Source: Tricholomella constricta (lineage: Eukaryota; Basidiomycota; Agaricomycetes; Agaricales; Lyophyllaceae). From it: a stretch of 64,000 nucleotides of DNA. The notes under the pieces are model-generated. The model saw nothing but the letters and a program-made list of their open reading frames with translations, was not told where the DNA came from and made no database searches. Each line of letters begins with the position of its first letter. Positions within the stretch are counted from its first letter, which is position 1. Positions 44,800 to 57,540 of this stretch are shown here, in pieces. The position numbers and the translations under genes were made by a program. The DNA lies in assembly GCA_013368375.1 (NCBI GenBank), contig JAACJP010000002.1, positions 1,550,001 to 1,614,000 of the forward strand, read 5' to 3'.

Positions 44800-46536
44800 C
44801 GTGCAATAAAAGAACGGGTAGATTAAGGAATGTTGTCGTCGGGAATTTAAAGCCTGGAAGGAAAGACTCGGACAACGGAAAACGACCGACTGGAGGGAAG
44901 GAGGGAGGCGACGAGTAGAAAGAAGTAGATTTGAAGGAGAGGATGGTTTGATTATATATAAGGGGAGAACAAATGATGGAAGCGAAATTTTCGAACCGGT
45001 GGCACATCGAGGGCGCCTTGGCATCTTCAATCTCAGATCTACCATTGTTCGATAATAGCCATTCATCATGTTCAGGTCAAAGCACAGCATTCAAGTTGTA
45101 GACCCTCAGTTCCAGTGAAGATTTAGCTAAAGCCCATTGATAGATATCGCGCCCAGGTACTCTTGCAAGACGTTGACGAATCGTCGGGAAATGGTTCAGC
45201 AGCTTTACTGTCGCTGTCATACCGGCGAGCCCCAAATCATGATGGGCGACGGCGATATGGGACCGGGTTGTTCTGGATGGAACGTTTAGTGACCGATGTC
45301 ACAGAAAGTTGAGCGTTCATGCACATGCCGGAAAGCCGAGAGTCCACAGAAATGTAGGATACCATACAAATCTACAGGGCTGTGCGAAAGGTCAACATAT
45401 GTCTCATCACACTGGCCTCTGCGCTTTTATCTGACAAGTCTTGCGTGCGGTTTGAACAAAAGAGGAGGACGTCTCCCGATTTCATGAATATTAGATAACC
45501 GGAATCTGTTAATGAGGCTACTACTAAGGTAAGTGGCGTAAAGAAAGTGAAACTGTCCGAGTGCGCACCAGGGTATGTAATTCACGTCTCTCCGCCCGCC
45601 ACTCGTTCAAGCCACACCGATTGCCCCTCGGTGCAGGCCTCAGGGTCAAAACACGAGAAGCCAAGGCTTTGTTTGTAAAACAAAATAAACAATTGTGACG
45701 CGTCTACAATGGCCAACAAACTAAAAGGTACAAGGATACCGTCGTCATGACATCTCGAAAGAGGGTGCTCTCCACACGTTATGTCATTCTCTGAGAAATG
45801 TGGACTTGAAGATAGCTCCACTCTCACATGTACAGAGACCGACACCGAATGCGCTTTTGTAATCCAAATTTAACATGTAAATGCAACGCAGAATCTGACC
45901 GTCATACAGCCTTCGTATGTCCTTATATCCCAGCAATGCTCCTGCCGATTCGTATTCTTGACACTGAGGCAAAATTAGGGCAGGCGAAGGACGCGGAATG
46001 CAGTCCTCATGCCACCCTGATGGAGTCCATTCAGCTCGAACAGTCAGCGATCAGCAGCCCATCACCGCTACCACGGCCATCAGGTTTTCCAGAGGCTGGC
46101 TCCACGATCCATGGAAATGGGGTCGAGATTTGTGCTGTGATGGAAGGTCAGGGAGCTGAGATTTCTGAAAATACTTGGTTCCATGACCGTCTACCAATTA
46201 GTTTTGTAAGGCTCGCGAGGAGCCCGAGGGTGCGACATAACTGGGGTGCCGAGGAACGATAACTTCATTTCGCTGGAGAGGACGAGAGTGATATCACGAC
46301 GCGAAACTCGCAGCTCCGAGTAAAAGAAGCCACAATCTTCGCTGATAGGCAACATTACCATGGGAGTTATTTCGTCCAGAAGAGTTTGTAGCGAGTTTGT
46401 GGCGATTTCATTCGCTGGTGCTGCAGAGCGTGCGGCGACATCCTGACAGATAAACATCTATGAATGACCAGGCAATCCAGCAAAGGGCGATCAAGAAATT
46501 CGATTCCAGGAGATGACCGAAAGTATACAGAGTGGA
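44800..46536. other. Spacer with PL14 promoter
   Basis: About 1.7 kb without a convincing gene. A candidate TATA box for the PL14 gene is ATTATATATA at 44951-44960, 152 bases before its start codon (read leftward). Several 60-140 codon frames on both strands between 45,580 and 46,460 are unsupported by splice pattern or motif. Confidence 0.45.
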
Positions 46537-47048
46537 TTACGCCTTGCCTTTAAATCTAAAGACCTCTTCCACTTCCTGTCGCGAGTGGGTCAGAAGGCAA
46601 GCTAAATTCTTTATCATACTACTCACCGTCCACCAAGGGACATCCCTCCCGCTTCCCTCAGCGCCCTCTATAAAGCTCTCCTGCATCCCATCCGTCACCT
46701 TCCACCATCGCTGCGTCTCCAGGTCATCTCCAACCTTCTTCATATCGCCTTCGTAATCGCTACCAGTGTACTTGAACGTGGCGATGAGGAGTTGGAGGGG
46801 CGGATAGTGGTGGATCGAGTAATCGGTGATGTGTGCCCGCTCGAGCGCCGCAAGCACGCCTGGCCAGACTGCCGCATGGATTTCCTTATATTCTGCCTCC
46901 GCCGCGGGCTTGAGCTGAGGAGAGCTGTCAGGATACCGTGACCAAGATCGATAAGAAAATGACAACGGACTTTTATTATCTGACAGACACGCTTTGACAT
47001 TTCGGCGGTGGGGGAAGGCTCAGTCTTCGACGGACTGGATAGCTTCAC
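46537..47048 (-). CDS. L-rhamnose mutarotase-family protein
   Basis: Small dimeric alpha/beta-barrel protein (DUF718/RhaM family) that interconverts anomers of L-rhamnose in bacteria. Three exons: 46971-47048, 46627-46914, 46537-46575; 134 residues from the ATG at 47048, or 118 from the in-frame ATG at 47000, which begins right at the domain (MSKRVCQIIKL). Family motifs: RVCQIIKLKPAAEAEYKEIH, the catalytic-type His in AAVWPGVLAALERAHITDYS, the WW pair in QRWWKV, and DVPWW then VEEVFRFKG. Rhamnose use (from pectin or other plant polymers) is a plausible role given the nearby lyases, but no other rhamnose-pathway gene is present. Confidence 0.85.
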
Positions 47049-47576
47049 AGGTAGGGGCGCCCAGAATTTTAGAGGATTTTAAGGTATGCGCGACGGCCCG
47101 TGAGGCCCGTTCGTGGTCCCATGGTAAAGAAGCACGACGCGAAGGTGCCCGGTGAGGAAGACCAGTGATTGACGCGCCAGAACGATCAGACTTGTAATGA
47201 TCCGCAGCCGCAGCAATGACCTCTAGGTACTTATATAGGCAAAAAGCTCGGGTGACCCGGATATCGGCGCTAAACGTCGACTGTGGTAGATATTATAGCG
47301 ACTTTATAGCAGCGGGCTGTGGCTTTGAGAAAGACCAGAAGAGCTGGACTTACTGTATAGATGCCATGGCAGGAGACGGGCGGCGAAACTGTCAGAGGTC
47401 CTTGTTTGAAATTTGAAGGAGTTTGAGTTGAAGGAGCAATGTATGTCCAGCACCCTGTCGGACCAATAAGATATTTAAAACTCCGCATCCTCGCTTCATC
47501 AGAGGAAACGCAAGCCTGCAACCACCAGCATATCTCTCGCCATCCCAAACACAATCAACCAACCTCACTCGCTAAG
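47049..47576. promoter_or_regulatory. Divergent promoter, mutarotase / Rab11
   Basis: About 530 bases between two genes read away from each other. No gene inside. A CT-rich tract precedes the Rab11 start (47,550-47,575). Confidence 0.4.
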
Positions 47577-48622
<1,046 letters not shown>

Positions 48623-49042
48623 AGCGGTCAGGGTTGTTGGTTGAGAGGGCAGTGTCGCGGGTTCTCAGAGTTGCGGCGCATCTGTGGGACATGTCTAGGG
48701 GTGTACGTTAGGTACACATCACGTTCTTCCTTCCTCCTTCCTCACTCTCCACATACTGTAATATCCTTTGTTTACACTTCGTTTCGGAATCGATGCACAG
48801 TTGGCTGTATATATACCACTTCTCCACCCAGTCGCTGGCTCGCGTGATGCTTACGAGGTTGATCCTGTTACGATAGGGTGGACCCAACCCTACTTCATTC
48901 TGATCTCTGTTCCTGGGTTCCACCGTTGTATCCGGATCCGCCGAAGTCGTGCACTCAAAATTATGGCACTTTCCAGGACTCCACGTACTGCGCGCGGGAA
49001 CCACTAGGCCTACTAACGGCATACTTGCGACCAGAGTGTATC
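48623..49042. other. Spacer: Rab11 3' flank and F-box gene promoter
   Basis: About 420 bases with no gene. A pyrimidine-rich stretch lies at 48,715-48,760. Confidence 0.45.
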
Positions 49043-50855
49043 ATGGTAAGTTCGTGCTGCCCATGGGGAAGGAATCCGACTAACGACGTGTATGGGTGTG
49101 CTATAGGAAGCCGTCCACCCGGACTTTTCGAGAACCCAGACCGTCGTCAGCATCGACGGCACCTTTAAAAATGAACTATTATGCATAGCCTCCACCCTGA
49201 CGTTCTTAGAGCCCAAAGGGCATCGAAAACCTGAAGTCGAGCTTGAATGCCAACCTCGACCAGCCCGGACTTTCGCGCTTTTAGACTTGCCGAACGAGAT
49301 CCTGCTCTGCATTTTCGAGCAGCTCGAAGACGACTCGGACCTCTACACTCTTGCCCAGCTCTCTAGGCGCATGCACCACCTTGCCCTCCCCATCTACCTC
49401 GCGCGCAAGGGCATGGGCCCCTTCAGCGGCTCCCTCGTACTCTTTGACGAGCGCTCCCAGGATGTCCTCCAAGCGCTCTCCATCGCGCTCTTCCGCCCCG
49501 CCCTGAAGTGCGTGTACTGCACATTCAACTTCTATTGGCCCGACCGGAGGGTGCTTCGGAACCTGCGCGGGCTCGTGCGGCTTGTCCAGCGCCTCAGCGT
49601 TCTACACGAGGCACACCTGGATTTTACGAACGTGAGGCGGTTCGGTCAGCGCGAGGGCCAGGTGGAGGTGGAGAGTTATTGGGGCGCGGTGGGGAATGGG
49701 GACGTCGAGCGGGTGGAGGTGGATTGGGCGGAGGAGTTCCGCGTGTTGTTTGAGGTGATTGTGAAGAAGGGGTGTACGACGCTGACGGTGTGTCTGGCGG
49801 GGTGGACTGCGCTTTCGACGCCGGGGCAGCTCAAGTCGGTCCTCCGCGGTGGGACGTGTCTTTCTCGGTTCTTCTACGGTGGTGTTCTCTTGAACTTCTT
49901 GTCCAGTGCTGTGAGGGCCCTTATTGGGAAAGGCACGGAAACTCATACGCAGGCCCGCAGTACTGAACCCCGGGATGACCTCGAGGTATTTAATCTGCAC
50001 TCCGCCATGCTACTCCAGGCAGAGTTATGCCCTTGGACTATACGGACACTCAATAGCGCAAGCATATGTACGCTTTCCTTGCGAAATATCGAGATTCACT
50101 CGGAGTCGTGGGCTGTCATATTGTCTTGTATCACGCTGCCATTGCTCTCTAGCCTCTCCATTGATCTATGCTCCATCACTTATCCTGATCTGGCAGAGTT
50201 CCTCCGGCGGCACCCTCACGTTCAGTACCTTTACCTTGGTCGGAGCCTTCCTGCCCCTCCATCACCAGCCTTATCGCTGCACTCTGATGACCTTCGCTTG
50301 AATAACCTGACCCATCTCTCTGCAGCGCCAGTGTACCTCAACTACCTCCTAGCGCCCCCCGGCGTCATGCCGGCGCTCAAGGCAGTCACTATAATCGCAC
50401 GGGTGCACCACAGCCGCCATTTCGACTTCGGAGAGATGAACAACATCCTCTTGCCCATCGCCCCCCGACTCCTCCAAAGCCACCCACTTGGCTACGGCCG
50501 CTCGCGCATCGAGCTCACCCTCGAGCTGTCCTTCGAGTCCAGCGGCGACGACTGGATGCTCCTCGATGCCGCCCCTGACACGCGCGAGAATGCGGTCATG
50601 CCCCGCCTCGCGAGGCTGGAGCTGCGCATCGGGCAGCACCGCCTCGCGGATAGGGTCGTCGCACGGCTGCCGCGGTGGTTGGGGTTGTTCTCCGGCTTGA
50701 GGGAGGTAAAGATGCGCTCGCCGGCGCAGGACGGCCCGACGGAGCTTGGGGAGAGGATGGCGTTGGTGAGGGCGATCTTTAGGAGGTGTCCCAGGTTGGA
50801 GAGGCTGGGGATTAATGATGTTGTGCGCGATCGTGAGGGTTGGGTCATGCTTTGA
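49043..50855 (+). CDS. F-box protein (second in window)
   Basis: The F-box is FALLDLPNEILLCIFEQLEDDSDLYTLAQLSRRMHHLALPIYL near residue 75, starting at about 49,275. The 583-residue model uses an ATG at 49043 directly followed by a GTAAGT donor, an intron at 49046-49106 and one long exon 49107-50855; the N-terminal 70 residues are then EAVHPDFSRTQTVVSID and onward. If this start is wrong, the next in-frame ATG is well inside the protein, so the split start is favoured. The rest has irregular leucine-rich segments (ICTLSLRNIEIH, LLSSLSIDLCSI, VQYLYLGRSL, RLERLGINDVV). Likely an SCF substrate adaptor; substrate unknown. Confidence 0.8.
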
Positions 50856-51453
50856 CGCGTGCCTGTTTCTTGACATACGCGCCTTTTTTGACGCGCGCCA
50901 TATCGTTGCGCCTCTTTTTTTTGACTGCACGTTTGTTTCATGGGGAGCCTTGTTCATGCCATGTTTTTAGATGTGGGTTTTGTTTTATTGCAGATTGCGA
51001 CGGGCGTAGTATGGCGGACTGCCCGATCTATGACTACCTTATCTGCTTCCTTGATACCCTTCTATAAAATTATACCATGCTTATTTCCAGCTCAGCACCG
51101 CATGCTACACTGAGTACAACTAACTACGTACTTTAGTAAGAATAGTTAGTAGACTACTCGCTGAACGACTATTTTGATGGCAAATTTCTGCTACACTGAT
51201 ACAATGTCCATTCTGTCGCTGCAAGGTCTTCGTTTGAATCAAGAGACCCCTACATACGCTTCAACTGCTCCGTTGATCCTCGTTGATCCCGATCGGAGAC
51301 GAACATTGAGCACAGCCACAGTCGAAATAAGCGCGCATCCTGGCCCAAGAATAACTAACTGGGATCCATGCAAGTGCTGCGGCGCCTAAGTCCTACAGCT
51401 CGCTTCTCTTGCTCTCCTTCTTTATCCCCAACCACCATCAACACGATCCCGCC
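50856..51453. other. Spacer: F-box 3' flank and M50B gene promoter
   Basis: About 600 bases. A 71-codon frame at 51174-51389 ends in CKCCGA but has no other support. A CT-rich tract at 51,400-51,430 precedes the next start codon. Confidence 0.45.
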
Positions 51454-52940
51454 ATGCCCTCCCTCAATGTCGATCTCGCCAATGCCCCCTACAGGCTCTA
51501 TGCCCGGGACTTCAAAACAAAAGTAACGCCAAACGAGACCCAGAAAGTCACACTCATCGTGGCCGGAATTTATATCTTAGTTATTGGAATATTATGGTGC
51601 GTTTTGCTGTGATGTTGCGATATGGGAGGAAACCTGAGTGGGGGCGCCTGTAGGCATGTTCCGTACCTCAAGTTGATCAGTGAGTTGTGATGAAGTTCTG
51701 CTTCATGGTGCGCATTAACTGAGGCCTGGACAACCAGTATACCCATTCAAGTGAGCGCTCCCGTAATTTCTGAAGGTTTTACGCGTCTCACGTCGTGCAG
51801 GCTTTTGACTGTGGGATTTCATGAAGTAGCATAGACCCTTCGAGTGCTCTGGAACGACTGCGAAACTCACCCAAGAACCCATTTCGCAGATGAGCCACGC
51901 GATTATGGGCGTTTTGACATGTGCACGTATACACTCCATTGAACTCGACCGTATGCGAAGTTCTCTCTACCTTATTGTCAGATGAACTCATGTTATCGTG
52001 TTTTTTGAAAGCGGACGAGGGAGGCTCGACACGGATGTCCGGCGGTATCCAATGGCTTACGCTACCAGCGGGCTACCTCGGCTCCTCCTTCATCGGAGCA
52101 TGTCTGATTGCATGCGGATTCAATACCAACGCCAGCAAAGTCGCGTCACTCGTCCTCGCCGGTTTTTTCTTGATCACCCTGTGGTGGGCACGCCGGAATA
52201 TTCTGTAAGACAGAAATTGACTCCTGGTGACATTCATTGAGCGGAACGCGCATGTCTGCGTATCGTAGAACATGGGCCCTTATATTCGGGATGTCAGGAC
52301 TTATCGTTCTGTTCTGGTTCGTGGCAGGCGGCGTTGCCCTTCGATACTTCGTAAGTTTGCCTATTCCTACTTCCTACACTGCTATTTATATGGTTATATA
52401 ATTTATAGGTGCTGTTTGTCGGTGTGATGTCCTGCATGTACGTCCTATGGGATGTAATCGGTCCGTATGATCCTATCACCACGCGCCGCCCACGTCTGTC
52501 CCCTAACTAGAGTCCTTTCAGATGACACGATCGCCAGAAAAGTCAATACTTCAGACGCATCCGCGTTTGCCAAAATTTGCGGCTGCTTCCCGTCACAAGG
52601 TACGCAGGTCCAGGTAATCTAAAGCCCACGCTAACGGACCCCCGGTTCGTGTCGAAAGTATGGGGTATAATCTGGCTCATTCAAGCCTTTATTTTCTTCG
52701 CTCTTGGCGTGATCGTCGGTCTCGTGGCATTCAAGGTAATCAAATAGAGAATTGCCTATTCTTGAACTCTTCCTGATATTGTCCATTTCTTCGTAGCAAT
52801 CTGCAGAGGAGCAGAAGGAGGCCTCCGACCGCTTCCTGCCCTTTCCGCCAAACAAATCGGGGGCGCTAGCATTATCTCCTTGTGCGCTGCTGGTGACATT
52901 CGTGACGTTTGCAGTTGGCAAGCTAGTCATGCATTCATGA
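51454..52940 (+). CDS. Peptidase M50B-like integral membrane metalloprotease
   Basis: Eleven exons in 1.5 kb: 51454-51596, 51654-51679, 51738-51750 (13 nt), 51801-51825, 51890-51950, 52012-52204, 52269-52350, 52409-52460, 52522-52599, 52659-52735, 52797-52940; 894 bases, 297 residues. After a cytosolic N-terminus come a helix (VTLIVAGIYILVIGILW), the zinc motif HExxH as HEMSH (KLLTVGFHE joined to MSHAIMG), a family signature DEGGSTRMSGGIQWLTLPAG, GYLGSSFIGACL, and four or five further helices (ALIFGMSGLIVLFWFVAGG, LIQAFIFFALGVIVGLVAF). This matches the eukaryotic M50B-like family (PF13398 as I recall), predicted site-2-type intramembrane proteases of unknown substrate. The usual second Gly-His of HEFGH is Ser-His here. 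Confidence 0.9.
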
Positions 52941-54313
52941 GTGACGCTCTATAACTCACGCTTTCGATGCTGTTTTGGACGGTTTACTTATACCCTGTAG
53001 CAGAACGAGACCATTACCTATCCCTGACGTTATTTTTTTTTATTATGACCAAGGTTCTTTTAAGGACAAGATTATTCTACGACCACATTTTGAGTAACAG
53101 ATGCTATTTGTATTGCTTGTCTGTTTTTGTTACATCGTTTCCTTGCTCGACAGTAGTGGAAAGTCAAGAATCGATCAATGCTCACAGCAATTGGTGCACT
53201 TCAAACGTCAATTCATCCTGCGATGCGAAAAGCCTCCGCTCATGCATGAGATCCAGCCGTCGTTGAAACTATCGGGAATCCTCGACGTCACCGAAGATAG
53301 ACGAAGTGCTGCCCATTCGCCTAGGGGACAGTGCCGTGGTGGCACTCCCCTTGGTGCTACAGGACAGTATCGCTGGTAACACAACGCGTTGCGGTCGAGA
53401 TGTTTAGTATTTAGTTCGACAAGTAAGAGAGCAAAAATAATTCGTTCTTTGGGTTCATAGGGTCCGCGAGCTCCGAAAATTGACCTCTGAGCTGCAGGAC
53501 GTTGGACCAGGTGAGGAGCTGGCTGGGAGATCATTCGAAGCAACATCATACAGGAGGTTTTGATTGACTTTCCGATCCTTAATGGCGGATAAAGCGCGGT
53601 TAATCCATGATGTCCCAACATACAACCTCATGAAACGGGAGACGGCAAGCCAACGGCAATGGTCATGGGTGCCTGACACGAGAGCAGTGGCATGAGGATA
53701 CGAGTATTAAATCATGTCGCCAGACGCATAGATCAGAGCATATTTTCGGTGCGCATTGCAGCTCCACTGATGATATAGCTTCGCTTTACCTGCGCGCGGC
53801 TGGCCATAAAGTTCTGTCAGAGTCATCTGAGTAAGGACGGATACGCCTGGAGTATCTTTTGCACGCAGACCGTCCAACCCAAAAGAGAAAAGAAGGAATG
53901 CCTTTGTCTCCGTCTGTCAGGTGAGCGACACCAATCGGGGACACGAGGAGATTGAAGGGCTTTGTAGAATCTATAGTCGAATATAGAGAGGTCGTATCCC
54001 TATTGTGTAGCCGTTATAGCAATCCTGAAGGGACATATACTGCTCTAAGCACTTCCAAAGTTTCAAAGGTAATGGATCCTTGGTTCTGCATTGCCAGTTA
54101 GTTGTCTGTGGAAGTATATTTAGAGGATGATGGATGTATTAATTAAGCGTTACAACTGATAAGATCAAGAGATCCACGTGTTCATGCGTTCTTCCTGCCA
54201 CCATGTCACCGCCAGCCACATGCCAGCCTCTCTAGTCCATCCTTTATGAGATACAGTATGAATTCATGAAAGTTTAAAGGCTGCTCGTCGGCTCCCCGTT
54301 ATACCAGACCACG
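52941..54313. other. Spacer upstream of the PL8 gene
   Basis: About 1.37 kb, A/T-rich between 53,030 and 53,110. No gene is supported; small frames on the minus strand (53208-53621) have no motif. The right end holds the PL8 promoter. Confidence 0.5.
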
Positions 54314-57300
54314 ATGAAAGGCTCTCTCCTCACAATCTTTTGCTACGCTCACACTCTTTTTCTTCTTTCCTTATGCGCTATCACACCTCTGTCACATGGC
54401 AGCCAGCGTGCATCCAGACACCATCGCAGATTTCCTGTTGAGTCCGGAAATCATATACAAGCAGGGGCTACCCTGCCAGCCTCCAAACTAGCTTCAGAAC
54501 GGGCACCCGCCCCTCGTGCTATCATATACCCCCGTAGCTACGTTAACATGGTCGAATCCAGAACTGACCCTCTTAGCGCGATACGTGACCGGCGCATCGA
54601 GTCAATAATCAACGGTGTCACTGGTTCACAGAATATCTCAGCCTGGTGCGTGTTCCCCGTTTCTCGAAGCAATGACTCGCTGAAACTGTACACTCCAGGC
54701 TTGCGACCCTCGACGAGAACGGCAGATGGCCTGACTCCGAGGTCGATTATACCACAGGTTGCGCCGCTCGCCGCGCGAACTGGCCTGCTCAGGAACACTG
54801 GCGTCGTATCGGTGAGCGGTCTACTTACAACTTTCCAAAGGTCGAGAGTTTAGCTTCTGGATAGTGATAATGGCCTCCGCTTGGCACGGCGGACTCAATG
54901 GCACCGAACAATTCGCTGGAGACGAGGACTTACGACTCGCCACGTCACTCGCAATGGACTACTGGTTCAGCCGCGACTTCACCGATATTGCCTGTTTAGA
55001 TTCTGGCGGTAAAACCGGATCGAGCTGTACTTGCGAAAACCCGCAAAACCTCCTCTGGTCCGTCTTGGTTCATGTCATTGTTCGTAAACATCTACTAATA
55101 TTCACTCAGGAATACAAATTGGTACTCCAATGTTGGTCTCATCCGTTTATGACCTCAGTACCATCCCTCACAACATTTTATAGGTTATCCTCATCCCAAA
55201 ATTCGTCACCTCGGCCTCGCTCCTACTTGGGGACACCCTTTCCTCATCGCAGTTGGACAGCTGCAATCGCATGGCAACGCGGTCCTACAATTACAACGTC
55301 GGCGGCTTAACTGGAGCCAACACCCTCGACGTTGCGAGAATCGGCATGGACCAAGCACTGATCACTGGAGATTATGACTTGTTGGCCGACGCTTATTCGC
55401 GATCGCACGAAGAGCTCACCATCATGAACGGAGTTAAAGCTGACGGAATCCGCGCCGATGGGGCTTTCGGTAAGCTGTTCGGATGGGAGGAGGTGATCTT
55501 TTGCGATTTCTAACTCTTTCGCTCTCAGGACAACATGACGGCATGCTGTACAACGGAAATTATGGTGAGCTTCAGCCTTCGAAATGAGCAACACGCTAAA
55601 TATAAATCCTAGGGAAGGACTAGTGCGTCTTCCTGTAAATATGGCTCTTTAATCGTGTGTATTGATACCTTTACAGCTCCAATGCTATCCTTGGGGCGGA
55701 GATCGAAGCGGCTGGAAGTGAATTCGCGGCCAATGCTGCATCTCAAGCTGCCTTTGGAACACTTTTCGAGGGAAATAGCTGGATGATTATCCGTAACACT
55801 ATCACTGGAGTGTTGCATTGGGACTTTGTGAGTTGTTCTTCATTCAAGGAAGTCGAGCCGAAGTCTAACATGCGCGAAGTCCGTCCTCGGTCGATTTATC
55901 AGCTTCCCAGTCGCCGATGCACAGTGAGTATACTGTTGTCCCAGACCTCACAAAAGCTGTCGCTGACAAGAAGGGGCATTATAGGGCTACAGGCAACATC
56001 AAAACGGATCTCTCCGTCGTTGGGGAACTCGGAAACCTCTGGAATTCTATAAAGCTGACAGATTTTGCAAACAGCTTGTCCGCACCATCGAATGTCAACG
56101 CCGGAGGCCTCGTTGGAAATCGCATGTTCTATACCAATGATTACATGGTGCGCTTTGCGTCGTCTGTGGACTTCTGAGCCTCTCACATCACCCGATTTTG
56201 CATCAGGTCCAGCGTGGTCAGAACTATGTATCGACACTCAAGATGTGGTCTTCGCGTTCACGACACACAGAGTGCACAAATTCTCAGAACGTGAGTTTTC
56301 AGGCTCTCTAAGTTTTGCGTGATGACTCTGATACATGGAGATAGCCTTTGGGATTCCATCTGGCCGACGGCGTCTCATATACCCACATTCGCGGTGACGA
56401 ATACGAAGACATCGCCGCAGCCTGGGACTGGAATCTCATTCCAGGTATCACCACCGACTACGGCGCCACGCCGCTAACATGCGCTAACACCAGGCTTCTC
56501 GGCCTCGAAGCTTTCGTGGGTGGCGCCTCTGACGGACAAATCGGAGTCGCCGCTATGCGGTACACGAACCCCGTGACAAAAAAATTGAAGTGGCAGAAGG
56601 CGTGGTTCTACCTTGAAGGTGACGTGCAGCACGTCATGGTCTCCGGACTGTCTGGGACGAGCCCACAAACTCCCCCGATCTCTGTGCTGGACCAGCGTCG
56701 TCTAAACGGGCCTGTCATTGTTGACGGCTCGACGAGCACCACGTCGAAATTTACTGCCGCCCGCTCGCTGTGGCACGGCAGCGTCGGATACAAGTTTTCT
56801 GGCTCAGGCGCCGCGCTCATCATGGATGTGGGCACCAAGACCGGCAATTGGTCAACGATTGGGACATCAGAACAGCCTCCCATAAGCGTCGACCTCTTTG
56901 CAGCGTGGATCCAGCACGAAGGAGCGGATGTGTCGTCCTTGTCGTACTCTGTGTTCCCCGGCACCACAGCCGATTCTTTCGCGGGGAAGAGTGACAACCT
57001 CAAACTTCGCATCGTTCAGAGCGACGCACATGTCTCCGCTATCGTCGATGATGAGCATACTACATTCATGGCCGTGTTCTGGGATGCTGCAGGGGGTTCT
57101 GTCACATTCAACCCCCAACCGACATCGGCGTCGCTCACGGTCGCGGTCAATGGCAATGCGGCTTTGATATTTAAGATGGAGGAGGGGCTCTTGACGCTGT
57201 CGGATCCGGCGCAGCGCCTCGCGAACGTTCAAGCGACGTTGGGTTTGGGGTCGGGACCGATTCCGTCGTGGTGGGAGGGTGATCGGAACAAGACGGTGGC

Positions 57301-57355
57301 GTTTGTTTTGCCCGGGGGTGGTCTGGCGGGGAGCAGTGTTACCAAGCAGATATAG
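54314..57355 (+). CDS. Secreted polysaccharide lyase family 8 protein
   Basis: Twelve exons: 54314-54645, 54699-54811, 54865-55057, 55110-55131, 55184-55469, 55529-55564, 55613-55622 (10 nt), 55677-55827, 55880-55923, 55985-56147, 56207-56290, 56345-57355; 2445 bases, 814 residues. Signal peptide MKGSLLTIFCYAHTLFLLSL. The alpha/alpha-toroid holds the catalytic sites: WNTNWYSN (Asn region), RADGAFGQHDGMLYNGNYGK (His and Tyr), and RNTITGVLHWDF with the nearby Arg. Then the beta-sandwich: FHLADGVSYTHIRGDEYEDI, WNLIPGITTDYG, and KAWFYLEGDVQHVMVSGLSG. PL8 enzymes cleave hyaluronan, chondroitin or xanthan by beta-elimination; fungal substrates are not settled. All expected catalytic residues appear present. 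Confidence 0.9.
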
Positions 57356-57540
57356 GACAGGTATATATAGTACGTACATGTCGTTCCTTGAAAGCGAAGC
57401 TACAACTTCGCTATCTATGAGTAGGTAGTTATCCCCAGTCGGACTGCGAGGGTCCCGACAACTGTGCCTGATCATATTTATCTCGATCACTTCTGTGATC
57501 TATATTGTATACCCACCTTCTTTTCCCCTTCGTCTCTACG

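Noticed and set aside
45582..46460. Possible multi-exon minus-strand gene left of the mutarotase
   Set aside because: Several 60-90 codon frames exist but I could not join them with in-phase splice sites, and none carries a family motif.
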